64,000 bases of DNA from SZUA-444 sp965226565 (GCA_965226565.1 CBDDDI010000004.1:124001-188000), one strand, 5' to 3'. Shown: positions 52,605-61,611, numbered from the stretch's first letter. Translations and numbers: made by a program. The notes: generated from the sequence alone by a model not told the origin.

Positions 52605-53183
52605 TTAACCATTAATATTATAATGTTGATTTAATTTATTCATAGTCTCAATCATCTTATACATATATACAAAAGGTCCAACAATAATCATACTACCTAA
52701 AACAAACCACAACCAAAATGTTTTTGCTGAAAATTCACAATCTATTCCTCTCACCTTTATTTGACGTCCAATTTTATCAGAAATTTTATGAAACCAAATA
52801 AGTCTAATAAAAGTAATAATAATTGATATAAAAAACGGAAAAATAACACATGAAATTAATGTACTTAATAATGTTGCAATATTTTCTTCATATCCATACT
52901 CAACAGTAAATTTTAAAATACCAATCATCATATTTACTATTACAAGTATTGCAGTAATTAACATAATCAAAAATATTAAAACATATCTTACGGTTTTTTT
53001 AGAACCATTTCTTTCTGAAATCACATTTATATCTTTTGAAACGCTATCATATAAATACACTGAATAAAAACCAAATGTAACTATTGTAAATAATAAACTA
53101 GTCCAAAAATCTCTATCTATTTTTAATTGAACTAAAGGCCTTTTTGAACCACTTTCTATCGTTGATGTCATTTGTTCATACAT
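52605..53183 (-). CDS. DUF4234-like membrane protein, copy 1
   Basis: 192 residues with four transmembrane helices. The segment TFGFYSVYLYDSVSKDIN is the DUF4234 signature; the C-terminus ends NKLNQHYNING. Its neighbour at 53308 is a paralog, highly similar at both ends and divergent in the middle. Start taken as the ATG at 53183, which gives the same length in both copies and places AGGAG 10 bases upstream; ATG 53189 is an alternative. Function unknown. Own promoter. Confidence 0.8.
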   Translation of the reverse strand: MYEQMTSTIESGSKRPLVQLKIDRDFWTSLLFTIVTFGFYSVYLYDSVSKDINVISERNGSKKTVRYVLIFLIMLITAILVIVNMMIGILKFTVEYGYEENIATLLSTLISCVIFPFFISIIITFIRLIWFHKISDKIGRQIKVRGIDCEFSAKTFWLWFVLGSMIIVGPFVYMYKMIETMNKLNQHYNING

Positions 53184-53227
53184 AAACATTCTACTCCTAT
53201 CCAAAAAAAGTATTAATTATTTACTTA

Positions 53228-53256
53228 ATTATACAATGTTTTACATAAAATTTCAA
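53228..53256 (-). promoter_or_regulatory. Promoter of DUF4234 copy 1
   Basis: TTGAAA-N17-TATAAT on the minus strand, similar in sequence to the promoter of copy 2, so it was duplicated with the gene. Confidence 0.7.
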
Positions 53257-53307
53257 TTGTCAAAACATCCTAGTTTCTTAATACTAAAATAGTAATATTG
53301 CATATGC

Positions 53308-53886
53308 TTAGCCATTAATATTGTAATTCTCGTTTAATTTGTTCATATTATTAACCATCTTATTCATATATACAAAAGGTCCAACAATAATCATACTACC
53401 TAAAACAAACCACAGCCAAAATGTTTTTGCTGAAAATTCACAATCTATTCCTCTTCGTCTAATTTCATTTCCAATTCTATTTGAAATTTTATGAAACCAA
53501 ATAAATAAAATAACATTACAAACAAGTGATAAAATTATTGAAAAAATAATATATAACATTGCAAAACCTAATACCATTTCATAATTACCAATATATTGGT
53601 AATAAACACATTCTTTTGCTATAGCAAATCCTATAATTAATATAAAAAACATTATAGGTAAAAAAATAGCTACGCATATTAAAGCATATCTCACAGTTTT
53701 TTTAAAACCATTTTTCTCTGAGATAATGTTTATATCCTTAGAAATACTATCATATAAATAAATTTGATATATACCTAATGTAATTATTGATAACACTAAA
53801 CATTTCCAAAATTCCCTATCTGCTTTTAATTGAATCAAAGGTCTTTTTGAACATTTCTCAATTGTTGTTGTCATTTGTTGATACAT
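53308..53886 (-). CDS. DUF4234-like membrane protein, copy 2
   Basis: 192 residues, four transmembrane helices. TLGIYQIYLYDSISKDIN and CEFSAKTFWLWFVLGSMIIVG in part are shared with copy 1; the second and third helices differ. Start chosen as ATG 53886 (GAGGAG 10 bases upstream). Tandem duplication with its own promoter; function unknown. Confidence 0.8.
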   Translation of the reverse strand: MYQQMTTTIEKCSKRPLIQLKADREFWKCLVLSIITLGIYQIYLYDSISKDINIISEKNGFKKTVRYALICVAIFLPIMFFILIIGFAIAKECVYYQYIGNYEMVLGFAMLYIIFSIILSLVCNVILFIWFHKISNRIGNEIRRRGIDCEFSAKTFWLWFVLGSMIIVGPFVYMNKMVNNMNKLNENYNING

Positions 53887-53930
53887 AAATGTCTTACTCC
53901 TCATTCCCAAATATTTAATTATTTTACTTA

Positions 53931-53959
53931 ATTATACATTATTTACCATTAAAATTCAA
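53931..53959 (-). promoter_or_regulatory. Promoter of DUF4234 copy 2
   Basis: TTGAAT-N17-TATAAT on the minus strand, followed by TAAGTAAA as in copy 1. Confidence 0.7.
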
Positions 53960-54008
53960 TTAGCAAAATATTAAATTTTTTTACAATTAAAGAGTGATAT
54001 TTTAGTAA

Positions 54009-54130
54009 TCCTTTAATATTATAATGCTTTCTTAATTTATTTATAGCAATAAAAAATTTATAAACACACAAAAAACATAATAATTGAAACAAAAAATATG
54101 ACTAACAAAATCGAGAATACTTTTTTAAAA
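54009..54130 (-). pseudogene. Decayed third copy of the DUF4234 gene (C-terminal end only)
   Basis: Minus-strand translation in two frames gives KKVFSILLVIFFVSIIMFFV and then VYKFFIAINKLRKHYNIKG, matching the last 40 residues of copies 1 and 2 (FSAKTFWLW..., NKLNQHYNING) with a frameshift and small gaps. The rest of the gene is gone. The stretch 54131-54236 shows nothing further except a short tandem repeat. Confidence 0.7.
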
Positions 54131-54171
54131 TTATTTTATATTAAAAATCCTTTATTTATTTTTTACTACCT

Positions 54172-54193
54172 TTTGACATCAATTTGACATCAA
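54172..54193. repeat. 11-base tandem direct repeat
   Basis: TTTGACATCAA occurs twice back to back (54172-54182, 54183-54193), near a decayed gene and upstream of the tRNA terminator. No function is evident. Confidence 0.6.
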
Positions 54194-54236
54194 TTATAAG
54201 CAAGTAGCAATAAGTATAAACAAATTTCAGGTATAA

Positions 54237-54269
54237 GAAAAACCGCTTAAACACAATGTTTAAGCGGTT
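54237..54269 (-). terminator. Terminator of tRNA-Ser
   Basis: AACCGCTTAAACA pairs perfectly with TGTTTAAGCGGTT around a 3-base loop, T-run following. Confidence 0.9.
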
Positions 54270-54272
54270 AAA

Positions 54273-54365
54273 TGGCGGAGAAGGAGGGATTCGAACCCTC
54301 GAAGAGCTATTAACCCTTACACGAGTTCCAGTCGTGCGCCATAAACCGGACTAGGCGACTTCTCC
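54273..54365 (-). tRNA. tRNA-Ser (anticodon GGA)
   Basis: 93 bases on the minus strand including an encoded CCA. Acceptor GGAGAAG/CTTCTCC, discriminator G, anticodon arm CACGA-CTGGAAC-TCGTG with anticodon GGA, a long variable arm as in serine tRNAs, and the T-arm GAGGGTTCGAATCCCTC. Confidence 0.97.
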
Positions 54366-54446
54366 AAACTATCACCATGATATTATATCAAATAAAAAAA
54401 TAGTTAGCAATAGTTTACTATAAAATTTCATAAAAAGTTAAAGATT

Positions 54447-54653
54447 TTATTTTTTGAGATCTTTAACTTTTATTTTTTTACCATCAGGTTCAACTATAGT
54501 CATATTTTCTAATTGACCTGTAAGATTTCTTTTAAAACCAGCTCTATATTCATCTCTTAACATTTTTTGTTCATCAAGTTCTTGTTGTGACAAACTTGAA
54601 ACTCTAGATTTTCTAGCAAGTTCATTAATTCTATCAATTTTCTTTTGTTCCAA
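54447..54653 (-). CDS. DUF896 (YnzC/YneA-type) small protein
   Basis: 68 residues, helical. KIDRINELARKSRVSSLSQQE and DEQKMLRDEYRAGFKRN are the DUF896 signature. Small cytoplasmic proteins of this family occur throughout Firmicutes; function unknown. The start is TTG 54653, with GGAGG 7 bases upstream; an in-frame GTG at 54671 precedes the ribosome binding site. Confidence 0.88.
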   Translation of the reverse strand: MEQKKIDRINELARKSRVSSLSQQELDEQKMLRDEYRAGFKRNLTGQLENMTIVEPDGKKIKVKDLKK

Positions 54654-54766
54654 AAAAACTCCTCCAATCACACAAATTTATTTTATCATACTATTAACTT
54701 TAAAGCAATATTTATTAAGAGTTTATTAATGAACATTAAATAAACGGTAAAGATGTATGTTTAATA

Positions 54767-54795
54767 TTGACAATATATGCTTTTTGATTTATCAT
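54767..54795 (+). promoter_or_regulatory. Promoter of the coiled-coil/sigma-like pair
   Basis: TTGACA-N17-TATCAT, 44 bases upstream of the first gene. Confidence 0.65.
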
Positions 54796-54838
54796 TCAAT
54801 TATAAAAAACAAACATATGTTTGATATGGAGGTATACT

Positions 54839-55051
54839 ATGACAGAATTGCTAAGACAGTATTTAGAAGCTAATACCAAAGTACAACATCGAATCGAAGA
54901 AATAAGCAAAATAATGAAAGGAAATATTAATTCAGAGGAACTTAAGAATCTAAGAAGAAGAAAAGAAATTTTACAACAAGAAAAATATGAACTTAGTTCG
55001 ACTATATCTGAAATCATTCACTCGCTCGAAAGTAAAGAGAAAGTAGTGTGA
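54839..55051 (+). CDS. Small coiled-coil protein, partner of a sigma-like factor
   Basis: 70 residues, highly charged and helical (KVQHRIEEISKIMKGNINSEE, ILQQEKYELSSTISEII). I do not recognise the family. ATG 54839 with GGAGG 6 bases upstream; the frame extends to a TTG at 54821 with no binding site. It ends 4 bases before the sigma-region-4 protein, so the two are coexpressed. A regulator of that protein or a DNA-associated partner is possible. Confidence 0.65.
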   Translation: MTELLRQYLEANTKVQHRIEEISKIMKGNINSEELKNLRRRKEILQQEKYELSSTISEIIHSLESKEKVV

Positions 55052-55055
55052 TTTT

Positions 55056-55355
55056 ATGGGTAGAAGACTTAATCTTGATTTCAACCAAAGCAACAAATAT
55101 ATGCTAGATATGTACAACAAGCTTATTAAATCTGAAACCAATGACGAAAAACTTAAATGTGCTAAAAAAGCTTTGAAAAAAGTAATTGAAGAACAACTCT
55201 CTGCAAGACAAAAAGAAATGATTGTGTTATACTATTACAAACAAATGGACATGACAGAAATATCAAAATTACTAAATGTTAATGTCTCTACCGTTTCTAG
55301 AACTATAAATAGAGCTAAGAATAATATTTTTAAATACATGCAATATTATTTTTAA
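55056..55355 (+). CDS. Sigma-70 region 4-like helix-turn-helix protein
   Basis: 99 residues. The C-terminal half (LSARQKEMIVLYYYKQMDMT, then EISKLLNVNVSTVSRTINRAKNNI) is a sigma region 4 HTH; no region 2 is present, so it is not a full sigma factor. Similar short proteins serve as transcription regulators in phages (ArpU-like) and in clostridial chromosomes. GTG TGA TTTT spacing to the upstream gene indicates one transcript. Target genes unknown. Confidence 0.75.
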   Translation: MGRRLNLDFNQSNKYMLDMYNKLIKSETNDEKLKCAKKALKKVIEEQLSARQKEMIVLYYYKQMDMTEISKLLNVNVSTVSRTINRAKNNIFKYMQYYF

Positions 55356-55391
55356 AGATATTATATAAAATTATTTTTACTGGAGGATTAT

Positions 55392-56729
55392 ATGAAAACA
55401 CCATTAGCAAATTTCGTTAAAAACTATCAAGAACAAAATTATATCAGATTACATATGCCAGGTCACAAAGGAAAAGGAATGCTTTATGAAAAATTTGATA
55501 TTACAGAAATTAAAGGTGCTGATAGTCTTTTTGAAGCTAATGGTGTAATTGCAGAAAGTGAAGCTAATCTTACAAAATTATTTGGATCAAAAATGAGTGT
55601 TTATTCTACTCAAGGATCAACATCATGTATTTACACAATGCTTTCTTTAGCAGCAAAAACTGAAAATAACAAACGACCACTTTTTATAGCGCCAAGAAAT
55701 GCTCATAAAGCTTTTATAAATGGTTGTATACTCATTGATGCTGATGTAAAATGGATTTATCCAAAAGATGCTAAGAATATGACATCTGGTAAATGCTTAC
55801 CAAAAGACATTGAAAATGCAATATTAAATAGTGATAGAAAACCTTCTGCTGTGTATATCACCTCTCCTAATTATTTAGGAGAAATGGCTGATATAAAATC
55901 TATTGCAGAAATTTGTCATAAAAATAATACTTTACTTATTGTTGACAATGCTCATGGTGCATATCTTAATTTTTTAGAACAAAATAAACATCCTATTTAT
56001 CTTGGAGCTGATATGTGTTGTGATTCAGCTCACAAAACTTTACCAGTGCTTACTGGAGGAGCATATTTACATATTAATAATAATGTTGATGATAGCATTT
56101 CTAACAATGTTAAAACAACTATGTCTTTATTCTCTTCAACAAGTCCATCTTATCTTACATTAGCATCTTTAGATGAGTGTAACAATTATTTAGACACAAA
56201 TATTAAAACAGATCTTAAAAAATTAACTACATTATTAAAAAAGTTTAGAAAAAACATATTATCATTCGGATACAAATGTATTTCTGATGAGCCATTAAAA
56301 ATTACAATAATTCCTTTAAATATTGGACTTACTGGAAATCAATTAGCTGATGAATTAAGAAAATATAAAATAGAATGTGAATATTCTGATGAAATTAGCA
56401 TTGTTTTAATGTTTTCTACTAAAAACACAGAAGATGAAATTAAAACAGTTGAAAATGTTCTTTATAAAATAAAACAACCTAAAACACAAATTAAACAACA
56501 AGAATTTAAATTTCCTGAACCTAAAGTATCACTAGCTTTAAGAAAAGCTGCTTTTATGCCAAGTGAACAAATTGCTACTGATGCAGCAGAAAATAGAATA
56601 TGCTCAAAAATAGTCGTTGCTTGTCCACCAGGTGTTCCTATTGTCGTAAGTGGCGAGGTAATTGATAAAAATGTTATTAATGTTCTAAAAAAGTATGGTA
56701 TTTTATACGTGAATGTGTTAAAATTATAA
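55392..56729 (+). CDS. Orn/Lys/Arg decarboxylase-family PLP enzyme
   Basis: 445 residues. IRLHMPGHKGKG near the start, STQGSTSCIYTML, VDNAHGAYLNF and SAHKTLPVLTGGAYLH (PLP Lys) mark the group I/YaaO-like decarboxylases for polyamine synthesis. C-terminal domain ends with CPPGVPIVVSGEVI. ATG 55392 with GGAGG 5 bases upstream. Order with holB and ricT mirrors the Bacillus yaaO-tmk-holB-yaaT region, without tmk. Confidence 0.92.
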   Translation: MKTPLANFVKNYQEQNYIRLHMPGHKGKGMLYEKFDITEIKGADSLFEANGVIAESEANLTKLFGSKMSVYSTQGSTSCIYTMLSLAAKTENNKRPLFIAPRNAHKAFINGCILIDADVKWIYPKDAKNMTSGKCLPKDIENAILNSDRKPSAVYITSPNYLGEMADIKSIAEICHKNNTLLIVDNAHGAYLNFLEQNKHPIYLGADMCCDSAHKTLPVLTGGAYLHINNNVDDSISNNVKTTMSLFSSTSPSYLTLASLDECNNYLDTNIKTDLKKLTTLLKKFRKNILSFGYKCISDEPLKITIIPLNIGLTGNQLADELRKYKIECEYSDEISIVLMFSTKNTEDEIKTVENVLYKIKQPKTQIKQQEFKFPEPKVSLALRKAAFMPSEQIATDAAENRICSKIVVACPPGVPIVVSGEVIDKNVINVLKKYGILYVNVLKL

Positions 56730-56786
56730 CTGTGTATTTAGTTAATAATTGAATACATGTACACTAAAAAGAAAAAAGGACTTAAT

Positions 56787-57773
56787 ATGAATAACGATTG
56801 CTTTAAAATTTATGGCAATAAAAATATAAAAAATACGCTTACATCTATGATTGATTGTGAACGTTTATGGCAAGTTTTTTTAATATATGGACTAAAAGGA
56901 CTTGGAAAAAAAGAAATAGCAAAATATATGGCAGCCAAAATTCTTTGTTCTAATCAAGACAAATCTCCTTGTGGAGAATGTAAAAACTGCAAAATGATTT
57001 ATAATAATGCTCATCCTGATGTTGAATGGATTATCAAAACTTCAACAAACAAAGCTTTTTCTGTTGAAAACTTAAGAAGTCTTAATATAGATTCCAGAAT
57101 TTCTGCTAATGAAGGAGATAAAAAAGTTTATATAATACCTGATTGTGATAGCATGTCTCCTCTTGCTCAAAACGTATTTTTGAAATTAATTGAAGATACT
57201 CCTAAGAATGTTTATTTTATTTTTACTGCTACTTCAAAAGCTGTTTTTATTCCTACTATTTTATCAAGAGTTATTTCTCTTGCTGCTTCTGAAGTTACAA
57301 AAGAAGATTGTGAAGAAGCATTATCAAAAATAGATAATGTTGATAGCAACCAAATCCAAAATGCTATAAATGCTTTTGGTGGAAATATTGGAATGTGCAA
57401 AGATTTTCTTTTTGATGATAAACTCAAAACTGCTGTGCAAATTGCTAAAGATATTACTGATTCATTATGTGAAGTAAGCGAGTACAAGCTTTTTAAAGCT
57501 ATTAATCAAACAAATAATGATAAAGAAATGCTTAAAAATGTAATTACTTTATTTTTATCTATAATACGTGATAGTTGTACAATAAGAATTGGAAATTCTA
57601 ATCTTATTGGTTGCTATAAAGAAGGCTCAGAAAAACTTTCAAAAATTTTGTCCTTAAGACAATCTGATGAAATATATAAAATTTTCACAACAACAAATGC
57701 TAAATTAAATAGTAACGCAAATTTCTCATTGACGTTAGCTTATATGTCTGCTATGATTAAAAAAGTGATCTAA
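56787..57773 (+). CDS. holB: DNA polymerase III delta' subunit
   Basis: Clamp-loader ATPase-like subunit, 328 residues. Degenerate Walker A YGLKGLGKKEIAK, zinc module CGECKNC, LKLIEDTPKNVYFIFTA and the SRV-type motif LSRVISL. ATG 56787 chosen for the AAAAAGGA upstream; the frame is open to 56757. Followed by ricT after 10 bases. Confidence 0.9.
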   Translation: MNNDCFKIYGNKNIKNTLTSMIDCERLWQVFLIYGLKGLGKKEIAKYMAAKILCSNQDKSPCGECKNCKMIYNNAHPDVEWIIKTSTNKAFSVENLRSLNIDSRISANEGDKKVYIIPDCDSMSPLAQNVFLKLIEDTPKNVYFIFTATSKAVFIPTILSRVISLAASEVTKEDCEEALSKIDNVDSNQIQNAINAFGGNIGMCKDFLFDDKLKTAVQIAKDITDSLCEVSEYKLFKAINQTNNDKEMLKNVITLFLSIIRDSCTIRIGNSNLIGCYKEGSEKLSKILSLRQSDEIYKIFTTTNAKLNSNANFSLTLAYMSAMIKKVI

Positions 57774-57783
57774 GGAGGATCGT

Positions 57784-58650
57784 ATGGTAGAAATTATTGG
57801 AGTAAGATTTAAAGAAGTTGGTAAAATATATTATTTTTCTCCTGCTAATTTAAAGATTGAAGAAAATGAATTTGTAATTGTTGAAACAGTTAGAGGAATT
57901 GAATGTGGTAAAGTTGTTATCTCAAATAGAGAAATTGATGATTCCGAAATCACTTCAACTTTAAAACCTGTTATTAGAATTGCTACAAAAAGTGATCTTG
58001 AAGTTGTAAAACAAAATAAGAAAAAAGAACAAGATGCTTTTGTTATTTGTGAGCAAAAAATTAAAAAACATAAACTCAACATGAATTTGATTGATGTTGA
58101 ATGTACTTTTGATAATAATAAACTTTTATTTTATTTCTCAAGTGAAAATAGAGTTGATTTTAGAGAACTTGTAAAAGATCTTGCATCAGTTTTTAGAACT
58201 AGAATTGAACTTAGACAAATTGGTGTTAGAGATGAAGCTAAAATGGTTGGTGGACTTGGAATTTGTGGCAGACCTTTATGCTGCTCAACTTTTTTAGGTG
58301 AGTTTCAACCTGTATCTATAAAAATGGCAAAAGAACAAGGTCTTTCTTTAAATCCAACTAAAATCTCTGGAACTTGTGGAAGACTTATGTGTTGTCTTAA
58401 ATATGAACAAAATAGTTATGATTCACTACTTAAGATAACTCCAAAAGTAGGAGCTTTTGTTGAGACTGCTAATGGTAAAGGACATGTTGAAGAAGCTAAT
58501 GTTATAACAGGTATGCTAAAAATTAAATTAGAAGGCAAAGATGATGTTGTTAATACATACCACCGTGATGACATTAAAATTATTAAGGACTCTGTTATTA
58601 AATTAAATAAAGAAGAAATCAAGGCTCTTAAAGAAATAGAGGATAATTAA
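57784..58650 (+). CDS. ricT: PSP1-domain protein RicT (YaaT)
   Basis: 288 residues. In Bacillus it is part of the RicA-RicF-RicT complex that affects RNase Y, sporulation and competence. PSP1 core with GLGICGRPLCCSTFLGEF and KISGTCGRLMCCLKYE holds the conserved Cys clusters that bind Fe-S. ATG 57784 directly follows AAGGAGG. Conserved holB-ricT order. Confidence 0.94.
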   Translation: MVEIIGVRFKEVGKIYYFSPANLKIEENEFVIVETVRGIECGKVVISNREIDDSEITSTLKPVIRIATKSDLEVVKQNKKKEQDAFVICEQKIKKHKLNMNLIDVECTFDNNKLLFYFSSENRVDFRELVKDLASVFRTRIELRQIGVRDEAKMVGGLGICGRPLCCSTFLGEFQPVSIKMAKEQGLSLNPTKISGTCGRLMCCLKYEQNSYDSLLKITPKVGAFVETANGKGHVEEANVITGMLKIKLEGKDDVVNTYHRDDIKIIKDSVIKLNKEEIKALKEIEDN

Positions 58651-58661
58651 GGAGGATTTTT

Positions 58662-59498
58662 ATGTCAGATGTTATTAAAATGAAAATGAATGAAAAAGGT
58701 AATATAGGTAAGACTATTGCTATTGTTGTTATTATACTTGCTGTTCTTGTTGTATTATTTAGCTCATTTACAACAGTTAGAGCTGGTCACACAGGTGTTG
58801 TAACTACTTTTGGTAAAGTTAGTGACACTGTTTTGACAGAAGGTTTGCATTTCAAAGTTCCATTTATTCAAAACATAGTTATTATGGACAACAGAGTTTT
58901 AAAAACTCAAACTGATGGAATTAGTGCTTCAAAAGATCTACAAAATGTTACTAGTTCTATTGTTTTAAACTATAGAGTTGATAAAACAGACTCTGCTAAC
59001 CTTTATAAAAATGTAGGTATTAATTTTGAATCAACAATTGTAACACCTGCAATTCATGAATGTATTAAAGGTGTTACTGCTAAATTCACTGCTGAAGAAT
59101 TAATAACTGAACGTTCTTCTGTTAGTGTTCAAATGAAAGATAGTTTACAAGATAAACTTGAACCATATGGATTAAATATTGAAATTCTTAATATAGTTGA
59201 TTTTAGCTTTAGTGAAGAATTTAATAATGCTATTGAAGCAAAACAAACTGCTCAACAAAATGCTCTTAAAGCACAACAAGATCTTGCTCGTGTAAAAGTT
59301 GAAGCTGAACAAGAAGTTGTTAAAGCTAGAGCTGACGCTGAAGCTTATAAACTTAAAAACCAAGAACTTTCTGATAAAACACTACTTATGGAATACATAA
59401 ACAAATGGGATGGTAAACTTCCTATTGTATCTTCAGATGGACAAATTCTTATGGATGTAAACAAAATGATTGAAAACGCAAAAACTCCTAATAACTAA
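58662..59498 (+). CDS. SPFH/prohibitin-family membrane protein
   Basis: 278 residues. One N-terminal transmembrane helix (TIAIVVIILAVLVVLFSSF), an SPFH domain (VRAGHTGVVTTFGKVSDTVLTEGLHFKVP in part), a coiled coil rich in Ala, Glu and Lys (about 190-245) and a C-terminal tail. Resembles HflC/prohibitin, which form rings around membrane proteases. Good GGAGG; 11 bases after ricT. Confidence 0.9.
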   Translation: MSDVIKMKMNEKGNIGKTIAIVVIILAVLVVLFSSFTTVRAGHTGVVTTFGKVSDTVLTEGLHFKVPFIQNIVIMDNRVLKTQTDGISASKDLQNVTSSIVLNYRVDKTDSANLYKNVGINFESTIVTPAIHECIKGVTAKFTAEELITERSSVSVQMKDSLQDKLEPYGLNIEILNIVDFSFSEEFNNAIEAKQTAQQNALKAQQDLARVKVEAEQEVVKARADAEAYKLKNQELSDKTLLMEYINKWDGKLPIVSSDGQILMDVNKMIENAKTPNN

Positions 59499-59517
59499 TT
59501 TTTAGTACATTAACCTA

Positions 59518-59546
59518 TCCCATGCAAATTAGCATGGGATTTAAAT
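59518..59546 (+). terminator. Terminator after the SPFH gene
   Basis: TCCCATGC pairs with GCATGGGA, then a weak T-rich tract. Confidence 0.75.
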
Positions 59547-59579
59547 TTACATAATGGAAATTTATATGAGGAAAAAAGT

Positions 59580-60983
59580 ATGAAAAATATTATTTTGAAA
59601 CTTATTATTTGCATTTTGGTTATCACTCAAAGTTGTATGCCTGTTTTTTCACAAAACGCTAACAATACAACAAATTCAAACAAGCCAGCAAAAGAACTTA
59701 CAAGTTCTAGCAAAATTAAAATTTCCACAGATTCTGATTCTAATAAAATAAAAGACAATAACATTAATACAAAAGCTAATTTAGATAAAGGATCTACAAT
59801 AAAAATTTCTAGTAAACAAAAAATTAAACAGCTGTATATTATATGGGATAAACCTATTAGCAAATGGATTTTAAACACTAAGTACAATAGATTAATTTGT
59901 GGTACAAACAATTTTATGCATGAATATATTAATCTTGAAATTCCATCAACTAGTATAACTATAAACATTCCAAAAAACAATACAATTATATGTGATATAT
60001 TTATTTTCAGCGAAGGAGAAACTCCTAGCTGGATTCAAAAATGGTCAAAACCTTATAAAAAAGCAGACATGCTTTTTTATCCAACTCATGCAGATGATGA
60101 ATTTATATTTTTTGGAGGAGCTATTCCATATTACGCTGGAGAATTAGGATTAAAAGTTCAATTAGTATATATGACAAACCATTGGAAACAACCGTATAGA
60201 TATCATGAAATGCTTAATGGTTTATGGAATACAGGAATTACTGCATATCCAGTAATAGGTGATTTTGATGATATATACTCAACATCTCTTGAAGATGCAA
60301 AAAAAGATTATAATTATGATGAACTTGTAAAATATGCTGTAACTCAAATTAGAAGGTTCAAACCTATGGTTATTTTAGGTCATGATATTAATGGTGAATA
60401 TGGTCATGGAGCTCATATGATATGTGCTCGTAGTCTTATAGATGCTTTAGCTATTTCAGCAGACAAAACAAAATATCCTGAAATAGCTAATAAACATGGC
60501 ATTTGGGAAGTGCCAAAAACTTATTTACATTTATATAATAAAAATCAAATAATAATGAATTGGAATACTCCTTTGAAAAAATTTGATAATAAGACTGGAC
60601 TCGAAATGGCAAAGCACGGTTTTTCTTTTCATCAATCACAACATAGATGGATTAATATTGATGCAATAGGTGGAACTGTATATGATTGTGTGAACTTTGG
60701 ATTGTATAAATCAAATGTTGGAAAAGATGTTTTGAAAAATGATTTTCTTGAAAATATTACTTTACCAAAAGAACCTATACCTGTTGCTAAACCAGTACAA
60801 AACACAGAAAAATTAATTATAAAAAATAATGAGAAGCATTTGAAAAAGCACCACCAAAATAAAGATCCTTTTTTTATTAAAAAATATATTCCATATACTA
60901 TTGTTTTTTCTATAATTTTATTAACATTATTATTTGTATACTCAAAAATAATGTTACCATATAAAAGACATAAGAAAAAATAA
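59580..60983 (+). CDS. Secreted, C-terminally anchored PIG-L family deacetylase
   Basis: 467 residues. N-terminal signal peptide to about residue 25; then a Ser/Thr/Asn/Lys-rich linker; PIG-L/LmbE domain (about 155-380) with zinc site THADDEFIFFGG and GHDINGEYGHGAHM; C-terminal transmembrane helix (YTIVFSIILLTLLFVYSKIML) and basic tail. PIG-L enzymes deacetylate N-acetyl sugars; with this topology the catalytic domain faces outside, so a cell-wall or surface sugar is the likely target. No neighbour narrows it down. ATG 59580 follows ATGAGG. Confidence 0.85.
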   Translation: MKNIILKLIICILVITQSCMPVFSQNANNTTNSNKPAKELTSSSKIKISTDSDSNKIKDNNINTKANLDKGSTIKISSKQKIKQLYIIWDKPISKWILNTKYNRLICGTNNFMHEYINLEIPSTSITINIPKNNTIICDIFIFSEGETPSWIQKWSKPYKKADMLFYPTHADDEFIFFGGAIPYYAGELGLKVQLVYMTNHWKQPYRYHEMLNGLWNTGITAYPVIGDFDDIYSTSLEDAKKDYNYDELVKYAVTQIRRFKPMVILGHDINGEYGHGAHMICARSLIDALAISADKTKYPEIANKHGIWEVPKTYLHLYNKNQIIMNWNTPLKKFDNKTGLEMAKHGFSFHQSQHRWINIDAIGGTVYDCVNFGLYKSNVGKDVLKNDFLENITLPKEPIPVAKPVQNTEKLIIKNNEKHLKKHHQNKDPFFIKKYIPYTIVFSIILLTLLFVYSKIMLPYKRHKKK

Positions 60984-60984
60984 T

Positions 60985-61013
60985 TTGAGTTTTTTTGTAA
61001 TATTTAGTATAAT
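60985..61013 (+). promoter_or_regulatory. Promoter of the zinc-ribbon membrane protein
   Basis: TTGAGT-N17-TATAAT. Confidence 0.6.
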
Positions 61014-61051
61014 ACAATTACAATATATTTTATATTTAATAGGTGATAAAT

Positions 61052-61447
61052 ATGATAGTATGCTCAAAATGTCATGCACTAAATGATGATAAACTAACTG
61101 AATGTTGGAACTGCAATTGCGCTCTTGAACAAACCAAATCATACAGGAAAATTTGCACTAGATGCAGAGCTTTTTATAATTTAGATAAGGAAATTTGTGA
61201 ACGTTGCGGAATTCCATTAGAAATTTATAAACCTACGGATGCTATAAAACGTGATGAAAACTCTGATAAACAATGGTTATATATATTATCATTTTTGATT
61301 CCGTTCTTTGGTATTATAGCTGGCTATATCATTAAATCCAAAGGAAATAACAAACTTGCTAAACAATTGACTTTTTATTCTCAAATTTCAATTGTACTTA
61401 TATTAATATTAATAGGAGTAATATTACTCTTAAAACTTAATCCATAA
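61052..61447 (+). CDS. Double zinc-ribbon membrane protein
   Basis: 131 residues. Two CxxC-x12-CxxC-type ribbons (CSKCHALNDDKLTECWNCNC and CTRCRAFYNLDKEICERCG) followed by two transmembrane helices (about 75-130). ATG 61052 has AGGTGA 6 bases upstream; an in-frame GTG at 61043 overlaps that site. Similar zinc-ribbon proteins are common in Clostridia, of unknown function. Confidence 0.78.
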   Translation: MIVCSKCHALNDDKLTECWNCNCALEQTKSYRKICTRCRAFYNLDKEICERCGIPLEIYKPTDAIKRDENSDKQWLYILSFLIPFFGIIAGYIIKSKGNNKLAKQLTFYSQISIVLILILIGVILLLKLNP

Positions 61448-61452
61448 TTTTA

Positions 61453-61487
61453 TATCCAACAGCTATTTAATGCTGTTGGATATTTTT
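61453..61487 (+). terminator. Terminator after the zinc-ribbon gene
   Basis: ATCCAACAGC pairs with GCTGTTGGAT, followed by ATTTTTT. Confidence 0.88.
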
Positions 61488-61611
61488 TATGCAAATTCAC
61501 ACTTATTAACAAACTTCCTATAATGTTAATATAATAATACATTTTACATAAATTTTAAAATATCTAATTTGATAAATTTGTGTAAAATTATAGAAAATTA
61601 TGTTTAATTAT

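Noticed and set aside
54172..54365. Integration site at tRNA-Ser
   Set aside because: No duplicated tRNA 3' end or integrase is present; the 11-base tandem repeat does not match the tRNA.
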